From positions 992,001 through 1,056,000 of the forward strand of contig QPFY01000012.1 in the NCBI GenBank assembly GCA_003665825.1: 64,000 bases of DNA, given 5' to 3'. The stretch is from Microbotryum silenes-acaulis (lineage: Eukaryota > Basidiomycota > Microbotryomycetes > Microbotryales > Microbotryaceae). Numbering within the stretch: the first letter of the stretch is position 1; every line of letters starts with the position of its first letter. Shown here one piece after another: positions 1 to 11,055 of this stretch. A program made the position numbers and the translations under genes. The notes beneath the pieces were generated by a model, which was not told the DNA's origin, ran no database searches, and was given only the letters and a program-made list of their open reading frames with translations.

Positions 1-640
1 ACGGAATCCTCTTCCGGGGTCAGGGAGGCCAACGCCGATGTCGCATCCAAAGCCGATGCCGATGACGATGACGAGAACGGCCGGCACGGACAAGCACCGG
101 TCGATGCGATCGCCAGCAGGTGTCGACGATGACTCGGGCGCATCAGCAATGAGGATGCGGGCATGGGTCTTCCGATTGACCGTGACAACATTGTTGCTGC
201 TGTATCGCACGGGCAGCCGTGATGACGAGTGACGAAAGTGACGCGTGACGGACCCCGCGCGCCAAGTGGGGGTTAGGCGAACTGTGCATTAATAGTGCGC
301 AATTGCCAATTACACGCGACTGGTTTTCACGGGACGCACGCGGATTCGGACATTGAAGCATTGACCCCCTTTCGGCTCAATCAATTAATCAACCCAGAGC
401 TATACTACCCTCTCCTGTCTCTCTCCTTCCGCGTCCTCGTCTTCGATCTCCATCGAGAAAAGGCCCAAAGCACATATTGTAAGTTTCTGTTGATGAACAA
501 GTACCATCCCGTACTTCATGGATCACTTTAGGAGCCCTGAACCCTCTCCTTCACACTTCTTCATCCCACTGCGTCATCGATCGCGCCTCGCCTCCTCCGA
601 AATTGGCAGCACCGAACGCAACAACCTCGCACCCGCAGCC

Positions 641-1195
641 ATGACTTCCCAATCCTCAAACGAGCATGAATCCTTAGGCCACAAGATTATATCCGCTATC
701 ACGGGCGACCACCACCACCACCCAAAATCGCCTTCCGAAATCGCTTCGCAGAAGCATTCGGCCAAGGCCGAACACGACCGACTCGAAGCTCAAGCCGATG
801 CCGAGATCCAAGATCGAGAACGTCGAGAAGCGAGGGAGGGAGTTCATCCTTTCCAAGCTCCTGAAGTGGTCGGAGGTCGTCTTGGGTTGGAGGAAATCGT
901 TCAACAGGCTCATCACCCGGAGCAGCACTCGAATCATCATCAAGGACATCCCGATTTGTACGGCGGGACCCATATTCCCGAAACGAGCTTGCCTCAAATG
1001 CATCACGAGACGCAACACACCGCCTTGAGACCGAGCGACCCGAATGACCCAACGGTCAGTGTCTGCTCAGCCGAATCCTTGCCGCCGAGGTCAGAATGCC
1101 GAACGCTAATGGCTACTCATATTTCCTGATCTTCACAGGCCATGGACGGTGCCGTCAGGAACGATACCTCGGCAGGTGACGATTACGCAATTTAG
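641..1195 (+). CDS. Small hydrophilic hypothetical protein (2 exons)
   Basis: I do not recognise the family. The model has exons 641-1054 and 1139-1195 (414 + 57 nt, 156 residues). The intron has a GTCAGT donor, a GCTAAT branch-like site and a CACAG acceptor, and phase closes exactly. A 5'UTR intron (479-531, GTAAGT...TTTAG) would remove an upstream in-frame ATG at 518, making 641 the first ATG of the mature message. The protein is rich in His, Glu, Gln and Asp. It has a short His run near residue 25, a charged helix-prone stretch (residues 45-75) and no signal peptide or membrane segment, so it is probably soluble and partly disordered. Function unknown. Confidence 0.6.
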
Positions 1196-1602
1196 AAAGC
1201 ATGCATCGGCTCGTCTAGAGCTTTGAATGACACCTCCTTCCCGAAGTCCCATGATTCGTCTCCGGCATCGTCATTATACCTAGCGAAACAATATTAAAGC
1301 TAAAGCTAAAGCTATGTCTAAACTTGTTATATACAGATTCCTTTCATCCACCACCAGTAACACTATTTGGAGTGGAATACAGATATACTCGCACATACAT
1401 GTATAACATGGGTTCCTGAAGAGAATAGCCCACGAGAACCCTCGGCCGCTTCGAGTTTGACAAAGGGTTGATAATCTCCAACAGGGGTATAGCGTGACAA
1501 AACAGCCGATCAAATCTACGAACACAAAGAAGAGAACACAGCTTTGCGCACCTGCCCGAGCTCGTAGTTTGCTCGAACACCAATTCTAAGCCCCCTGGGT
1601 GT

Positions 1603-2731
1603 CTATTCCTCGTCCTCTTCATCCTCCAGAGCGTCCTCTTCGTCGTTCTCGTCCTCATCATTATAGCCCTCTTGTGGCGGGCCTAAGGACATGGAAGAAA
1701 TTGCTCTCCTCAGCTTACAAACTCATCTTGAATCAAGCTTGACTCGGAAGTTAAGAAGCGCCGGAATGAGAGAATGACCGACCTTGGAAGTTGGGTCGCT
1801 CCTCATCGCTGTCCTCGTCGTCGTCGTCATTCCCTTCCTCGTCCTCCGGTTCCCGCCTTTGTCGTTTCCGAGCCGGCTCATCCTCTTCACCCTCGTCTTC
1901 GTCATTGTCCTGGGGGCGGTACGCGACAGAGCTAAAGTCAGTCAAGGTTTTCGAAAGCGCGTGGACCTCCCGCTGGTGATGAGCATATACTCACCTCCTC
2001 CCCCCCATCGTCATCTTGTTCTTCGTCGTCGTCATCTTCTGCAGGGCCGGCAAGTGCACACGGGTCAGTCGTCTTTATTCAGACTGTGCGTACTGTCAGC
2101 GAGATGGACTGACCTCCACCTTCACCCTGCTCGTCATCCTCGTCACCGTCGTCGTCCTCATCCTCGTCATCGTCGTCCCCACCTTGTTCCCCTGCGACGT
2201 CATCTACGAAGAGCATCGAAAGGCGTCAGTAATTCCGGCCGTCGAGTCATTACCAAAAGAACCCGAGTCGTAAAGTCGGGGCCGTTTCCAACCCTCAACA
2301 TTGCCTTGGCGGACTCCGTCGGCTGCGCATCGAGCAAGGCGGCGGGCGGGGCGCGCAAGTTGCCCGACTTTCGAAATCGCGATTCTGCAAGCTGAAGGCG
2401 CCCCCTCCCCACAACGACCGAACTGACGGCGAACTGACTGACCTTGTTGTTGTTCATCGTCCTCTTCGGCATCCTCGTCTTCGTCTGTATCATCATCACC
2501 TAACTCTTCTTCCTCTGCTCCTCCTTCGTCACCATCCTCTTCGTCCTCCTCCTCCTCATCGGCCTCCGCATCCCGAGCTGGCGCGAGCTCAGTCTGACCT
2601 CCGCCTCGTGGGTGCAAGGGCACGTCGAGTGCCGAGTCTTCGGAATCGTCGTATAGGTTCGTGCTCGTTGTGGGGTAAAAGTCGTCCGTAGGGAAGAGGT
2701 CCGTAGAAGGTGGGAGGACTAGTGCAGTCAT
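1603..2731 (-). CDS. Very acidic hypothetical protein
   Basis: I do not recognise the family. Reading leftward, exons are about 2443-2731, 2114-2203, 1995-2038, an exon ending at 1783, and 1603-1682. Most of the protein is Asp/Glu runs, with a short basic patch (ARKRQRR) before another acidic run and an all-acidic C-terminus. That pattern resembles nuclear histone- or chromatin-associated acidic proteins, but this is inference from composition only. The start at 2731 is the first ATG of the acidic frame; an in-frame upstream ATG (2941) would add a Pro/Arg-rich leader. The third-to-fourth exon junction does not close in phase with ordinary splice sites (see findings). It is divergent from the gene at 3078. 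Confidence 0.55.
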
Positions 2732-3077
2732 GTTGGATCTGGGTCTGGCGTATTTTCCAAGAAGTGGTTTCCGAGGGAAAGAAAGGTGAGCAAAAGGGCG
2801 AACTGGAGGATGGGGACAAGGCGGCGCGAGGGCCGAGCCTGGCCGAGCTGGGCGGAACAAGGCGGGCGGCTCGGGCACTACGGGAAGTGTGGGGCGACGA
2901 TTGACGCTGGGCTCGCGCAGGCAATCTCCAAACTTCTCCAAAGTGATTGAGCGCGGGCGCGACGGGCCGCCTTCTGTTATGCTTGTCTCTACCTCCCCTC
3001 GTCACTCGGAATAAAATTGGAAATCGGCTCCATTACCCGACCAGGACTGAGTCAAGGCGGATCATCCAGAAGCGAAC

Positions 3078-4163
3078 ATGCGATTCGCACCGGCGACTCG
3101 CTTTGCCGTGCTCGTCGTGGCGGTGCCATGGCTCAGCTCAAATTCACGTGGAAGCACCCGCAATTTGGGCTTCGTGGCAGCAGCGGACATGGCACCTCTG
3201 CTCGCTTACGCATTACCCGATAGCTTCCCGGCGCTCGACAGTTTGATCTCGGATAAGGTAAGTCTCCTTCCTCACGATCATCGCGAAAGTTCACAGTTGA
3301 CACGTCGACTCGAACTTGGTCCTCATCTCGCATCGCCGCAGCTGCCCTCCCCCCTCGTCTTCATCCCCGGAGTCGACCCTTGTGGATCGCTTCTCCTCAT
3401 ATCGATCCCTAGGGTTCACTATAAAGATCTCAGCCTCTTTCCCCCGCAACGCATCAACTCGACCTCGGGAGCTCTCTTAGGGTCAGGCTTGATCGATTCG
3501 TTTGAGCTCGCACCGACTAAAGGGATCGCGCAGGCGGTATCGGGACAACATGTTTTGGATTGGGCGGATGCTTGGGTCAAGACGTGTGCGGGGACTAAGA
3601 ACGAGGAGTACATGAACGAGTTGAAGGTCGCTAAGGTTTATGTCGATTGGGATCAAGCTGTGGGATCCAAGCCGACACGGGAGGCGATGGCCAGGCTTGG
3701 TCAGTCAATAGGAGGAATGATGTTTGCCGAAACATTACGGAAGAAACCCCATTCTGATCACGCTCCGTCACGTTCACCGTGTCCACCAGATCAAGAACTT
3801 GCTGCTCACTTGACCGCATTACCCAACGCGCCCCACCCCCACCTCGTTCTTCTAACATCCCTCACCCCACGCCAACTCATGCATCTCATGGACCTCTCCT
3901 CCCAAACCTCGCACCCCCCACCCCAACCCATAGCCAATACCCCCCGTCTTCCACCGTTTCTGTCGACACCGAAAGTAGACGTTGCCCGACACGCCTCGTC
4001 GGGAAATGGGCTCTCACACTTCTTCTGGATGGTCTTTCGGTTGGCGTTTTGGGGTATCGTGATGGGTGGGGCGGCGATGTATGCGAAACAGTACCTCGAA
4101 CAGAGGAGGATGAAAAGACTTGGATTTAGGAGGTTGGGTACCGAGAATGGGTTACCGCATTGA
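3078..4163 (+). CDS. Predicted type I membrane protein, unknown function
   Basis: No family recognised. The open frame is 361 codons. A likely in-frame intron at 3258-3341 (GTAAG...CGCAG, 84 nt) would leave 333 residues. The N-terminus has a hydrophobic stretch after MRFAPATR that could be a signal peptide. A single hydrophobic helix lies close to the C-terminus (about residues 310-332 of the unspliced frame), followed by a short basic tail (QRRMKRLGFRR). This suggests a secretory-pathway protein with a lumenal body and a small cytosolic tail. The body is Ser/Pro-rich before the membrane helix. The start is the first ATG after a divergent intergenic region shared with the acidic gene at 2731. 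Confidence 0.6.
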   Translation: MRFAPATRFAVLVVAVPWLSSNSRGSTRNLGFVAAADMAPLLAYALPDSFPALDSLISDKVSLLPHDHRESSQLTRRLELGPHLASPQLPSPLVFIPGVDPCGSLLLISIPRVHYKDLSLFPPQRINSTSGALLGSGLIDSFELAPTKGIAQAVSGQHVLDWADAWVKTCAGTKNEEYMNELKVAKVYVDWDQAVGSKPTREAMARLGQSIGGMMFAETLRKKPHSDHAPSRSPCPPDQELAAHLTALPNAPHPHLVLLTSLTPRQLMHLMDLSSQTSHPPPQPIANTPRLPPFLSTPKVDVARHASSGNGLSHFFWMVFRLAFWGIVMGGAAMYAKQYLEQRRMKRLGFRRLGTENGLPH

Positions 4164-4939
4164 GTTGACGGAGGTTGGAAACCTACGCGCGGAGGGAAGC
4201 GTACGCATTGAAAGCTCTTCGTGTTCGGCAAGGTACGCGCTTCGGCGGGCACTTCGATGAGGGACCCACGACAAACGCCATTCAACACTCCTTTGGCTTC
4301 TCTCTATCACAGTGTGGCCCTCGCACTTGCGGAGTGGAACACTTCGATCGCAGGATTCAAGTATCCGGTCGACCGCAGACTGCGCGAGTAGGGTCGAAGC
4401 CAGTGTCGCCCCACATCGAGCCCCCGCTCCCGCAACCTGCTGGAGCTTCCACACCAGTGCAGAGATCAGAAAGAATCGCTGCAGGGTATCTACCGTAAGG
4501 ACGCGTTCAGGCAGGCCATCGCTGCGGTCGATTGTCGGATGGGTATCGGAGGGGCCTCATCGGTCACCGGTCCGAATGAGAGCAGAGCACTGGTACGCTG
4601 GTCCGAAGCCTACTGCATCATAGACCTCTAGGATGAAACACCGGTAGAGCGCTTGACTAGGTTCCGCTACGATTTCACACGCGTGAAGAAGCTGTCTACC
4701 CAAGCATCAATTCACAGGCCAGTGTTCTTCAAGACTTTCACGCCGCGCACTGCGGGTGCGCCGCTCAGTCCATAATGTCATCCTGCGTCATCAACCAAAT
4801 GACAAAGCCACACTAAACGAAAAGGAAACAGTACGATCAAGTGGGACCGCATCTCAAGCGGGTCAAAATCAGAGAAAAGCCAAGCGTGGGCCTTGCTCGA
4901 GTCAGTCGCTTCAACGGCCTTCGGGGATCGCCATCCTCG

Positions 4940-4959
4940 TTCCCAACTATAGTTGGGAA
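4940..4959. repeat. Perfect 20-bp palindrome followed by a 13-G run
   Basis: TTCCCAACTATAGTTGGGAA is its own reverse complement. Five bases further on is an uninterrupted run of 13 G (4964-4976). Confidence 0.9.
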
Positions 4960-5070
4960 AGGCGGGGGGGGGGGGGTGGCACGCGACGCGCGCATCGGGT
5001 TTAGCCGTGCTCAAGCCGAGAGTCATGAAGATGGCCGCCGCCCACAAACTCATGAGATGCACGCGCGATC

Positions 5071-5117
5071 TTCGCTTCGAGACCGACCAGGACCGACCAA
5101 GTCGGTCCCGAAGCGAA
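5071..5117. repeat. Hairpin: 17-bp arms, 13-nt loop
   Basis: Arms 5071-5087 and 5101-5117 are reverse complements with one mismatch (TTCGCTTCG at one end, CGAAGCGAA at the other). The loop is CAGGACCGACCAA, which itself echoes the GACCGACC of the stem. Confidence 0.9.
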
Positions 5118-6827
5118 GCGATGACCACGTTTAGTCGCCGACGTCTGACCTCGCCTGACTTGGTTAGCTACAAAACACAGGAAGCCAGACCTACGCCTAC
5201 GCCCTTCTACCAAGGTCCTGCATCATGCTACTTCTGTCCCGTGTCGACCCACCTATTCAGAGCAGGTTCTTAGAGCTCGTTACATGCCGGCGTCCGAAGC
5301 GAGAAGACGAGGAGTTTGCCAACGCCGGCGACGCGGAGCAGCAGCTCGGGGTCTTACCAACGTACACCGGTTGCGAGTCTTGGATTTGGGTAAAGTCGGG
5401 GTTGTATGTTACATTGACCGCAGAGAAAAGGGATCATTCATGGATCCGGTGGCGAGCTACGAGGAGACCCTTTGGTCGTGCACTGCCGAAAATGCTTTAC
5501 TTTGAGCTCCTCGAAACCGCGGGGGCTCTACTGGATGGACCGACAATCATCCCAAGTGTAACATCGAAGCGAGCTTGACCTGCGAGCACCTACCGAAATA
5601 TCGAGCTGTACCTAACTAACTTGGGTGCGCAGCCGCCCGTGCCCGGACAGGCACAGGCTGGTAGTCGACATGCGGCCATGATATCAACGACATCGGCGTT
5701 TAGAAACGCTTCCGGAGGGATTGCCTGGGTTCCATTTTCCTGAACGCCTCTAACGGCGACAGGGCAGAACTTAGCCGCGGACTTGCAGGCGGAGTTCTGT
5801 GAGGGCTTTCTGTGCGAGGCCGGCGAAAATGTCAAACCCAGCTCGGCGCTTACATGATCACGTGTCAAACTCGGCCTAGCTCAGAAGCACTTGCATGCTT
5901 CTTTACCACAGACAATTCGAGGATTTTCTTGGCGTGTCCATGTCCATGAGCCATGTGAGTCAGGGATGTACTAGGGCCCCAGAGGACACAAGGATGATGT
6001 TGACGCCGGCGTCATCCGATGTGTCTGGGACTACTTAATTAAAGGTGCGTCGTCGGCTTGTGAACGACTCGGTTGCACGCCAGTAAACCCTTCTAAAAAT
6101 TGGAGATGCAAAGGAAACAAAGGATGGGCCAAAATTACTTGCATTGGGTGGGTAGAAAAAAGACGAGCCAGGAAATGCTGGTGATCCCTTCGCAGCGTTC
6201 GAAGCTTTCAGCCGAGGCTAGCAAGTGAAGCCACGGTGGGCTTGGAAAAGGGAGAGGGACCCTACAGAATGCCGCTTCGACGACGCATAAGCGCCGCTCC
6301 GGCGCGTGTAATGATGATGTGAGCAGCAGCGGACGCAACTCGGACACAACTCAGCTTGCCTTGCGCAGCAGAGAGCGCCCAGCATCCGTGCGCTGACAGG
6401 CCTCTGGCGCCACTCGCGTGCACAGGCACCGGGCGGAGAGGCACCCCCCATGAGCAATCCGACAAATCCGACCACGCACTTGCTGCCACTCACGCCCACA
6501 CGCGGCGCCGTATGCTTTTGCGTGCTCACCCACCTCCCACGACTTCAATCCCCGGCCCTTCATTACTTTTTGTTGATCACTAGTGGACATTTATCCAGGT
6601 GGACAACGAACAACAACGGTCCCGGTCAGTTCACTTCACGACCTACTAAGTCCTACTTCTCGCACGTCGACTCGCTTCGACTCTCGGAGACGCCGTCGTC
6701 TCTGATACTCCGTCACCTGCTGTCCGGCGCTCTCGCCCGACTCAGTCCGGCCAACGAGCTCCAACCGCCCCGCTTCGCCGCAACAGTCCTCGCACGTGGT
6801 GCCTTGGACCGAAGCAACAGACTCGAT

Positions 6828-9800
6828 ATGGACAACATCGATTCGTATTGGTCAATGCAGGATGACGCCGCCGGCAACCAGGGTTACAGCCCTGGCCCCA
6901 GCGCGTCACATCCGCCCTATGTCGCACGCACCAACTCGCAGTCGCGCTTGGTGCAATTGCAGCAGCAGCAGCAGCACGCAAGCCAACAGCACCAGCACCC
7001 CCACCAGCAGCACCAACAACACTTGCAGCAGCATCAACAGCAGCAACATCACCAACACCTGAACCAACACCAGCAGCAGCAGCAGCAGCAACACCAGCAG
7101 CAACCGCAACACCACTCGTCGTCGACCTACGGCCTCAGCCCCTCGGCCCTGGATCCGTCGGGTTTCTCGAGCCAGTTCATTCTCCCCCGCTTTGCAAGTG
7201 GCGGCCCCGGGGATGCGTTCGGCTTTGGCGTCGCCGTGGCTGAAGCGACAAAGTCAGTTGCTCCTCACCTCACCCAAGATGTGGAACTCGATACGATGAA
7301 TGAAGACTGATATTATGTACTCTGCTATCCTTTTATGCTCTTCCTTGCTTGCTCCGCGCCGTCTGCAACCCTGGCTTCCCGATCGGCTTTGATTGGTGTC
7401 GCCCACGCTGTGCGCTCGCTCGTGTCTTGCCCGCCGGTGCCCCGCGCGCTCCCTCCACTTAACTCCCACAACCATCAATCTCACCGCTCCATAGTCCTGG
7501 CAACAGCAATGACTACAAGAACCCAGGAGCACTCGGTATGCGATCATCCGGCTTGATGTCGTCCAACTCGTTCGCCAACATGTACAGCAGCTCCGCACCC
7601 ACGGACATTTACGGCGCTTTCGGCTCCGGCGCGGGCTGCGTCACTAACGTCGGCTATGAGGATGCCACTCAACTCGGCTCCGCAGTTTCGGCCAGTGGGA
7701 TGGGCTCCACCCCTTCGCTCGGCGGTCTCCAGGCCAACCCGGCCAACTCCCCTGTTCATGGTGGTAGCGGTCAACAGCAGCTTGGATCTGGGATGACCTC
7801 GCAGACAGGGGTCTCCCAACCTGTCACCGCAAACCAGACGAGCGCGAACGGAAGCGCGACAGGACCGAACTCGGCGGTGTCTCAGCCCGCTCCCGCGCTC
7901 CCTATGCACGCGAGCGAGGGAGGGCCTGTGTATGCTCCATATGGATCGTCCATCATCTCGATCAACTCAAACTCGCCGACGGGTTACAAGATGCCGGCAC
8001 AGGCCGTCGCGATGGCCCCTTCCCAGGCGCCTCCTCCAGGGTCAACCTACGAACCCGCATCTTTGGGGTTGCCGGAGCCTCCGCCAGCTGGCGAGAGCAA
8101 CAACTTTGCTGGACTATACTCGTCGAGCGGGTTCGACATGCTCGGTGTTTTAGCCCGCGTTGCGGCCCGGCCAAACCCGCAACTTTCGATCGGGGCCGTG
8201 GACACGAGCTGCGCGTTCCTCGTCGTCGATGCCAAGCGATGGGATCAACCCATTGTTTTTGCTAGTGAGACTTTCACACGCATGACGGGCTACCCGAACG
8301 ACGAGATCATTGGCAAGAATTGTGAGTTTTACTTTTGACTGCCCCGGTGTGGTGGCCTCCTGCGGCCAAAGCTCATATCTGGTTATTTGCACGCTCCCCA
8401 GGCCGATTTTTGCAGTCGCCGACGGGTTCGCAAACCCAGGGTGCTCCTCGCAAGTACACCGACAGCAATGCGGCATGGCACATGCGTGTCCACATCGCGA
8501 GTGGCAAAGAGTCGCAGTCGTCCTTGATCAACTACAAGAAGGACGGCAAGCCTTTCATCAATCTCGTCACTATCATCCCCATCGCGTGGGACTCGGACGA
8601 GATCACCTACTTCGTCGGCTTCCAGGTCGACCTCGTGGACCAGCCCAACGCCATCCTCGATCGCATGAAGGACGGGACATATGTCGTCAATTACTCGTTG
8701 TACAACAACACGGGCACTGTGTCGATGCCGAGTCACAGGACGACCATTTCCATGGCCTCGATCGAGGACAGGGCTGGTGTTGCAGAAGAAGGTACGATTG
8801 TACCGACCCAGGGTGATGATACCGAGTGGGAGATGACCGAGGAGGACAGCAAAGCCAACGTCGTAGCCGCCGCCTCGTCTGCCGCCACTGGTGCTCGCCG
8901 AGGCTCGCTGGCCGCTGCTGCCGCGTCGACGACCTCTCTCGCGCCGTCCAAGGGCGAGCTCGACACGCTCGAGGTTATTGAGCGTGATGGGTTGCAAGGC
9001 CTCGAATCGGAAGAGGACAGGCGATCATTTCATAAGCTGCTGCTGAGTGAGGCCGACGACTTCATCCACGTCTTGTCGCTCAAGGGCTCGTTCCTGTACT
9101 GCTCGCCCTCGATTGCATCCGTGCTCGAATATCAACCTTCCGAGCTGATCGGTAAGACCTTGCCAACGCTGTGCCACCCGAGTGACGTTGTACCCGTCAT
9201 GCGCCTGCTCAAGGACACGAGCACGATCCACAACTCGACCGTGTCGCTGCTGTACCGCATTCGACGGAAGCACTCGGGTTACATCTGGCTTGAGGCCTCG
9301 GGCAAACTGCATATCGAGCCGGGCAAGGGGCGCAAGTGCGTCATCTTTGTGGGCCGCCCGCGCGAGGTCATGAGGATGTCGTGGACCGATCTCAAGCAGG
9401 CTGGCGGCGTGGGAGACACCGAGTTTTGGATGGGTGTCTCACCGGGTGGCACTATCCTGTCGGCCACTTCGGCCGTCGAGTCGATGCTGGGCCGCACCGG
9501 AGACGAAATGATGGGCATGTCGCTACAGCATCTTGCCGCACCCGAGCACGTCCCCGCCATTGAACAGGCGCTTCAGCAATGCGCGGATGGCGTCGCTTCG
9601 ACCGTGCGCTACCGGTTCCAAAATCAGTTGCGATCCGGCTTCACCGATGTAGTGACGCGATTCTACCCTCGCGCCGTCGACGAGCTCGAGGAACCCATCA
9701 CTTCGAGCAACTTCCACTGCAACATCCTCGCCCAGACGAACGAGGTCGGATCGGAGCAGCGCAAGAATGCAGGACCGTTTGCGAGCATCTCGCCCGTCTA

Positions 9801-10493
9801 CGGACCCGCGATCGGATCGTCTTCATCGAACGTGCTCTCACCGATGTCGGACTCGGAATCGTCATCCAATCCCAGCAGCCCACCACCTCTTCAAAGCACT
9901 TTCAAGACGCTCGCGCACCCAAGTGCGATCAGCGACAACGTCTTTGACGAACTCGAGTCGCGACGACCGACCAGTTGGCAGTTCGAGCTGCACCAGCTGC
10001 AAATCACCAACAAGAAGCTGCGCGACGAGAAGGAGCATCTCATCGTCACTGCGCGGAAGCGCGGCTTCGTCTTTGGCCAGCGCGCTCGTTCGGAAGCCGG
10101 GTGGACGACGACGCTGTCGCGACGGAAAGCATCGTCGGATGGTGGCTCATCGCGGGCTTCAACAAAGACGAATGGCGGTCGTGGTTGCGCGAACTGCGGT
10201 CGCTTCGACTCGCCTGAGTGGCGCGCCGGTCCGACGGGCGCCAAGACCTTGTGCAACCGATGTGGACTTCGGTTAGTTCCCCCTGCTCTGCGGAGTATCC
10301 TCACTTGTATATCAGTCCACGTGCTGACAGACCTTATTCTTCTCACTCCTACAGATGGGCCAAGACACAGAAGCAGGGAACAGACGGGTCCGCCATCGGC
10401 TCGCTCACCTCCGCGTCCCCCGCTCGACGGCCTAGTGTGGGCGGGACATCGGCCAGCTCGAACTCGGCTTCGCCCATCTTCACGCCCTACTAG
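6828..10493 (+). CDS. WC1: White collar-1 type blue-light receptor and GATA transcription factor
   Basis: Four exons, 6828-7252, 7507-8321, 8402-10271 and 10355-10493, close in phase to 1082 residues. Order: a Gln/His-rich tract (about 44-96); a LOV domain (about 370-490) with the flavin-adduct motif GKNCRFLQ, its Cys codon split by intron 2; a second PAS (about 622-730); a third PAS (about 754-805); and a GATA zinc finger CxxC-x18-CxxC ending CNRCGLRWAK (about 1008-1037). Known role of the family: FAD-binding photoreceptor that pairs with WC-2 and activates light-regulated genes in the nucleus. The start at 6828 is preferred, but an in-frame ATG at 6450 could add 126 residues if there is no upstream intron. 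Intron 3 lies inside the zinc-finger CGLR codon. The start codon is the least certain part. Confidence 0.95.
6957..7115 (+). repeat. CAG/CAC trinucleotide tract encoding poly-Gln/His
   Basis: About 160 bp of mostly CAG, CAA and CAC codons in WC-1 exon 1, giving a long Gln/His run with few interruptions. Such tracts often vary in length between strains. Confidence 0.9.
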
Positions 10494-11055
10494 CATCTTC
10501 GGACGCTATGCAGCGGCAGTGATCCGTCTCGCGCCGTTTCAGTCGTCCCCTCCATCCTTCCGCATCGTACAACCCTCCCGTATTCCTCTCGTTGACCAAC
10601 CATCGTCTGTGTCGTATATATGCTGTCCACTCGTTCGTACCCCGGCCCACGGGGTTTTTTTTTTCCGTTCACCCCTCTGTTTCATTCTTCGCGTACCACA
10701 AAATGTAGCTTGCGCCATGTCCGACATCGTCGCCTCTCCCCCCACCCCCATTTTTCTTGTTGCTCTCCCTCGTTTCATATTTGTGTTGTTTCATCATACT
10801 CAACCCCCATCACTACTCTGTCTGTTTTGGTTCCCTATTTGTTTTTCTCGCTTCACATAGCTTCTGGCGCTTGGTTGTAACGTGACCTACGATTGCAGTG
10901 GTTTCGTCACTGACTTGGCCGGCAGTATGCCGGCATTCTCTCACTCGGACTCGTAAATTCACAATCGATCGGCGGGGCATCTTTGCCCCACCGTGCTTAC
11001 GATCGACAGGCACCTCCACCTACACGGACTCGGTGACAAGACCAATCAGACTGTC
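10494..11055. other. Intergenic, WC-1 3' flank and ALKBH7-like promoter
   Basis: Pyrimidine-rich, with a T run near 10655. The open frame through it is only the continuation of WC-1 intron-3 readthrough. I see no gene. Confidence 0.5.

Larger units (their letters stand above)
4175..5870 (+). other. Gene-poor stretch with coding-like debris
   Basis: No intact gene found. From 4300 to 4660 a plus-strand frame reads like protein (an AEWNTSIAGFKYPVDRR piece and an RKDAFRQAIAAVDCRMGIGG piece) but is cut by stops. Around 5380-5510 another open stretch is seen. A GTACGC...ATCACAG pair at about 4233-4310 could be an old intron. This may be a decayed gene or transposon; the family is not recognised. 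Confidence 0.25.

Noticed and set aside
674..1052. Minus-strand open frames opposite the first gene
   Set aside because: They are antisense shadows of a coding exon; the plus strand has the better start, intron and stop.
8383..8997. 204-codon minus-strand frame
   Set aside because: Antisense to the WC-1 LOV domain exon; it arises from GC-rich codon bias.
10272..10860. Extension of the WC-1 frame past the zinc finger to 10860
   Set aside because: Without splicing the finger loses its RWAK end; the spliced form ends at 10493 with a typical Ser-rich tail.
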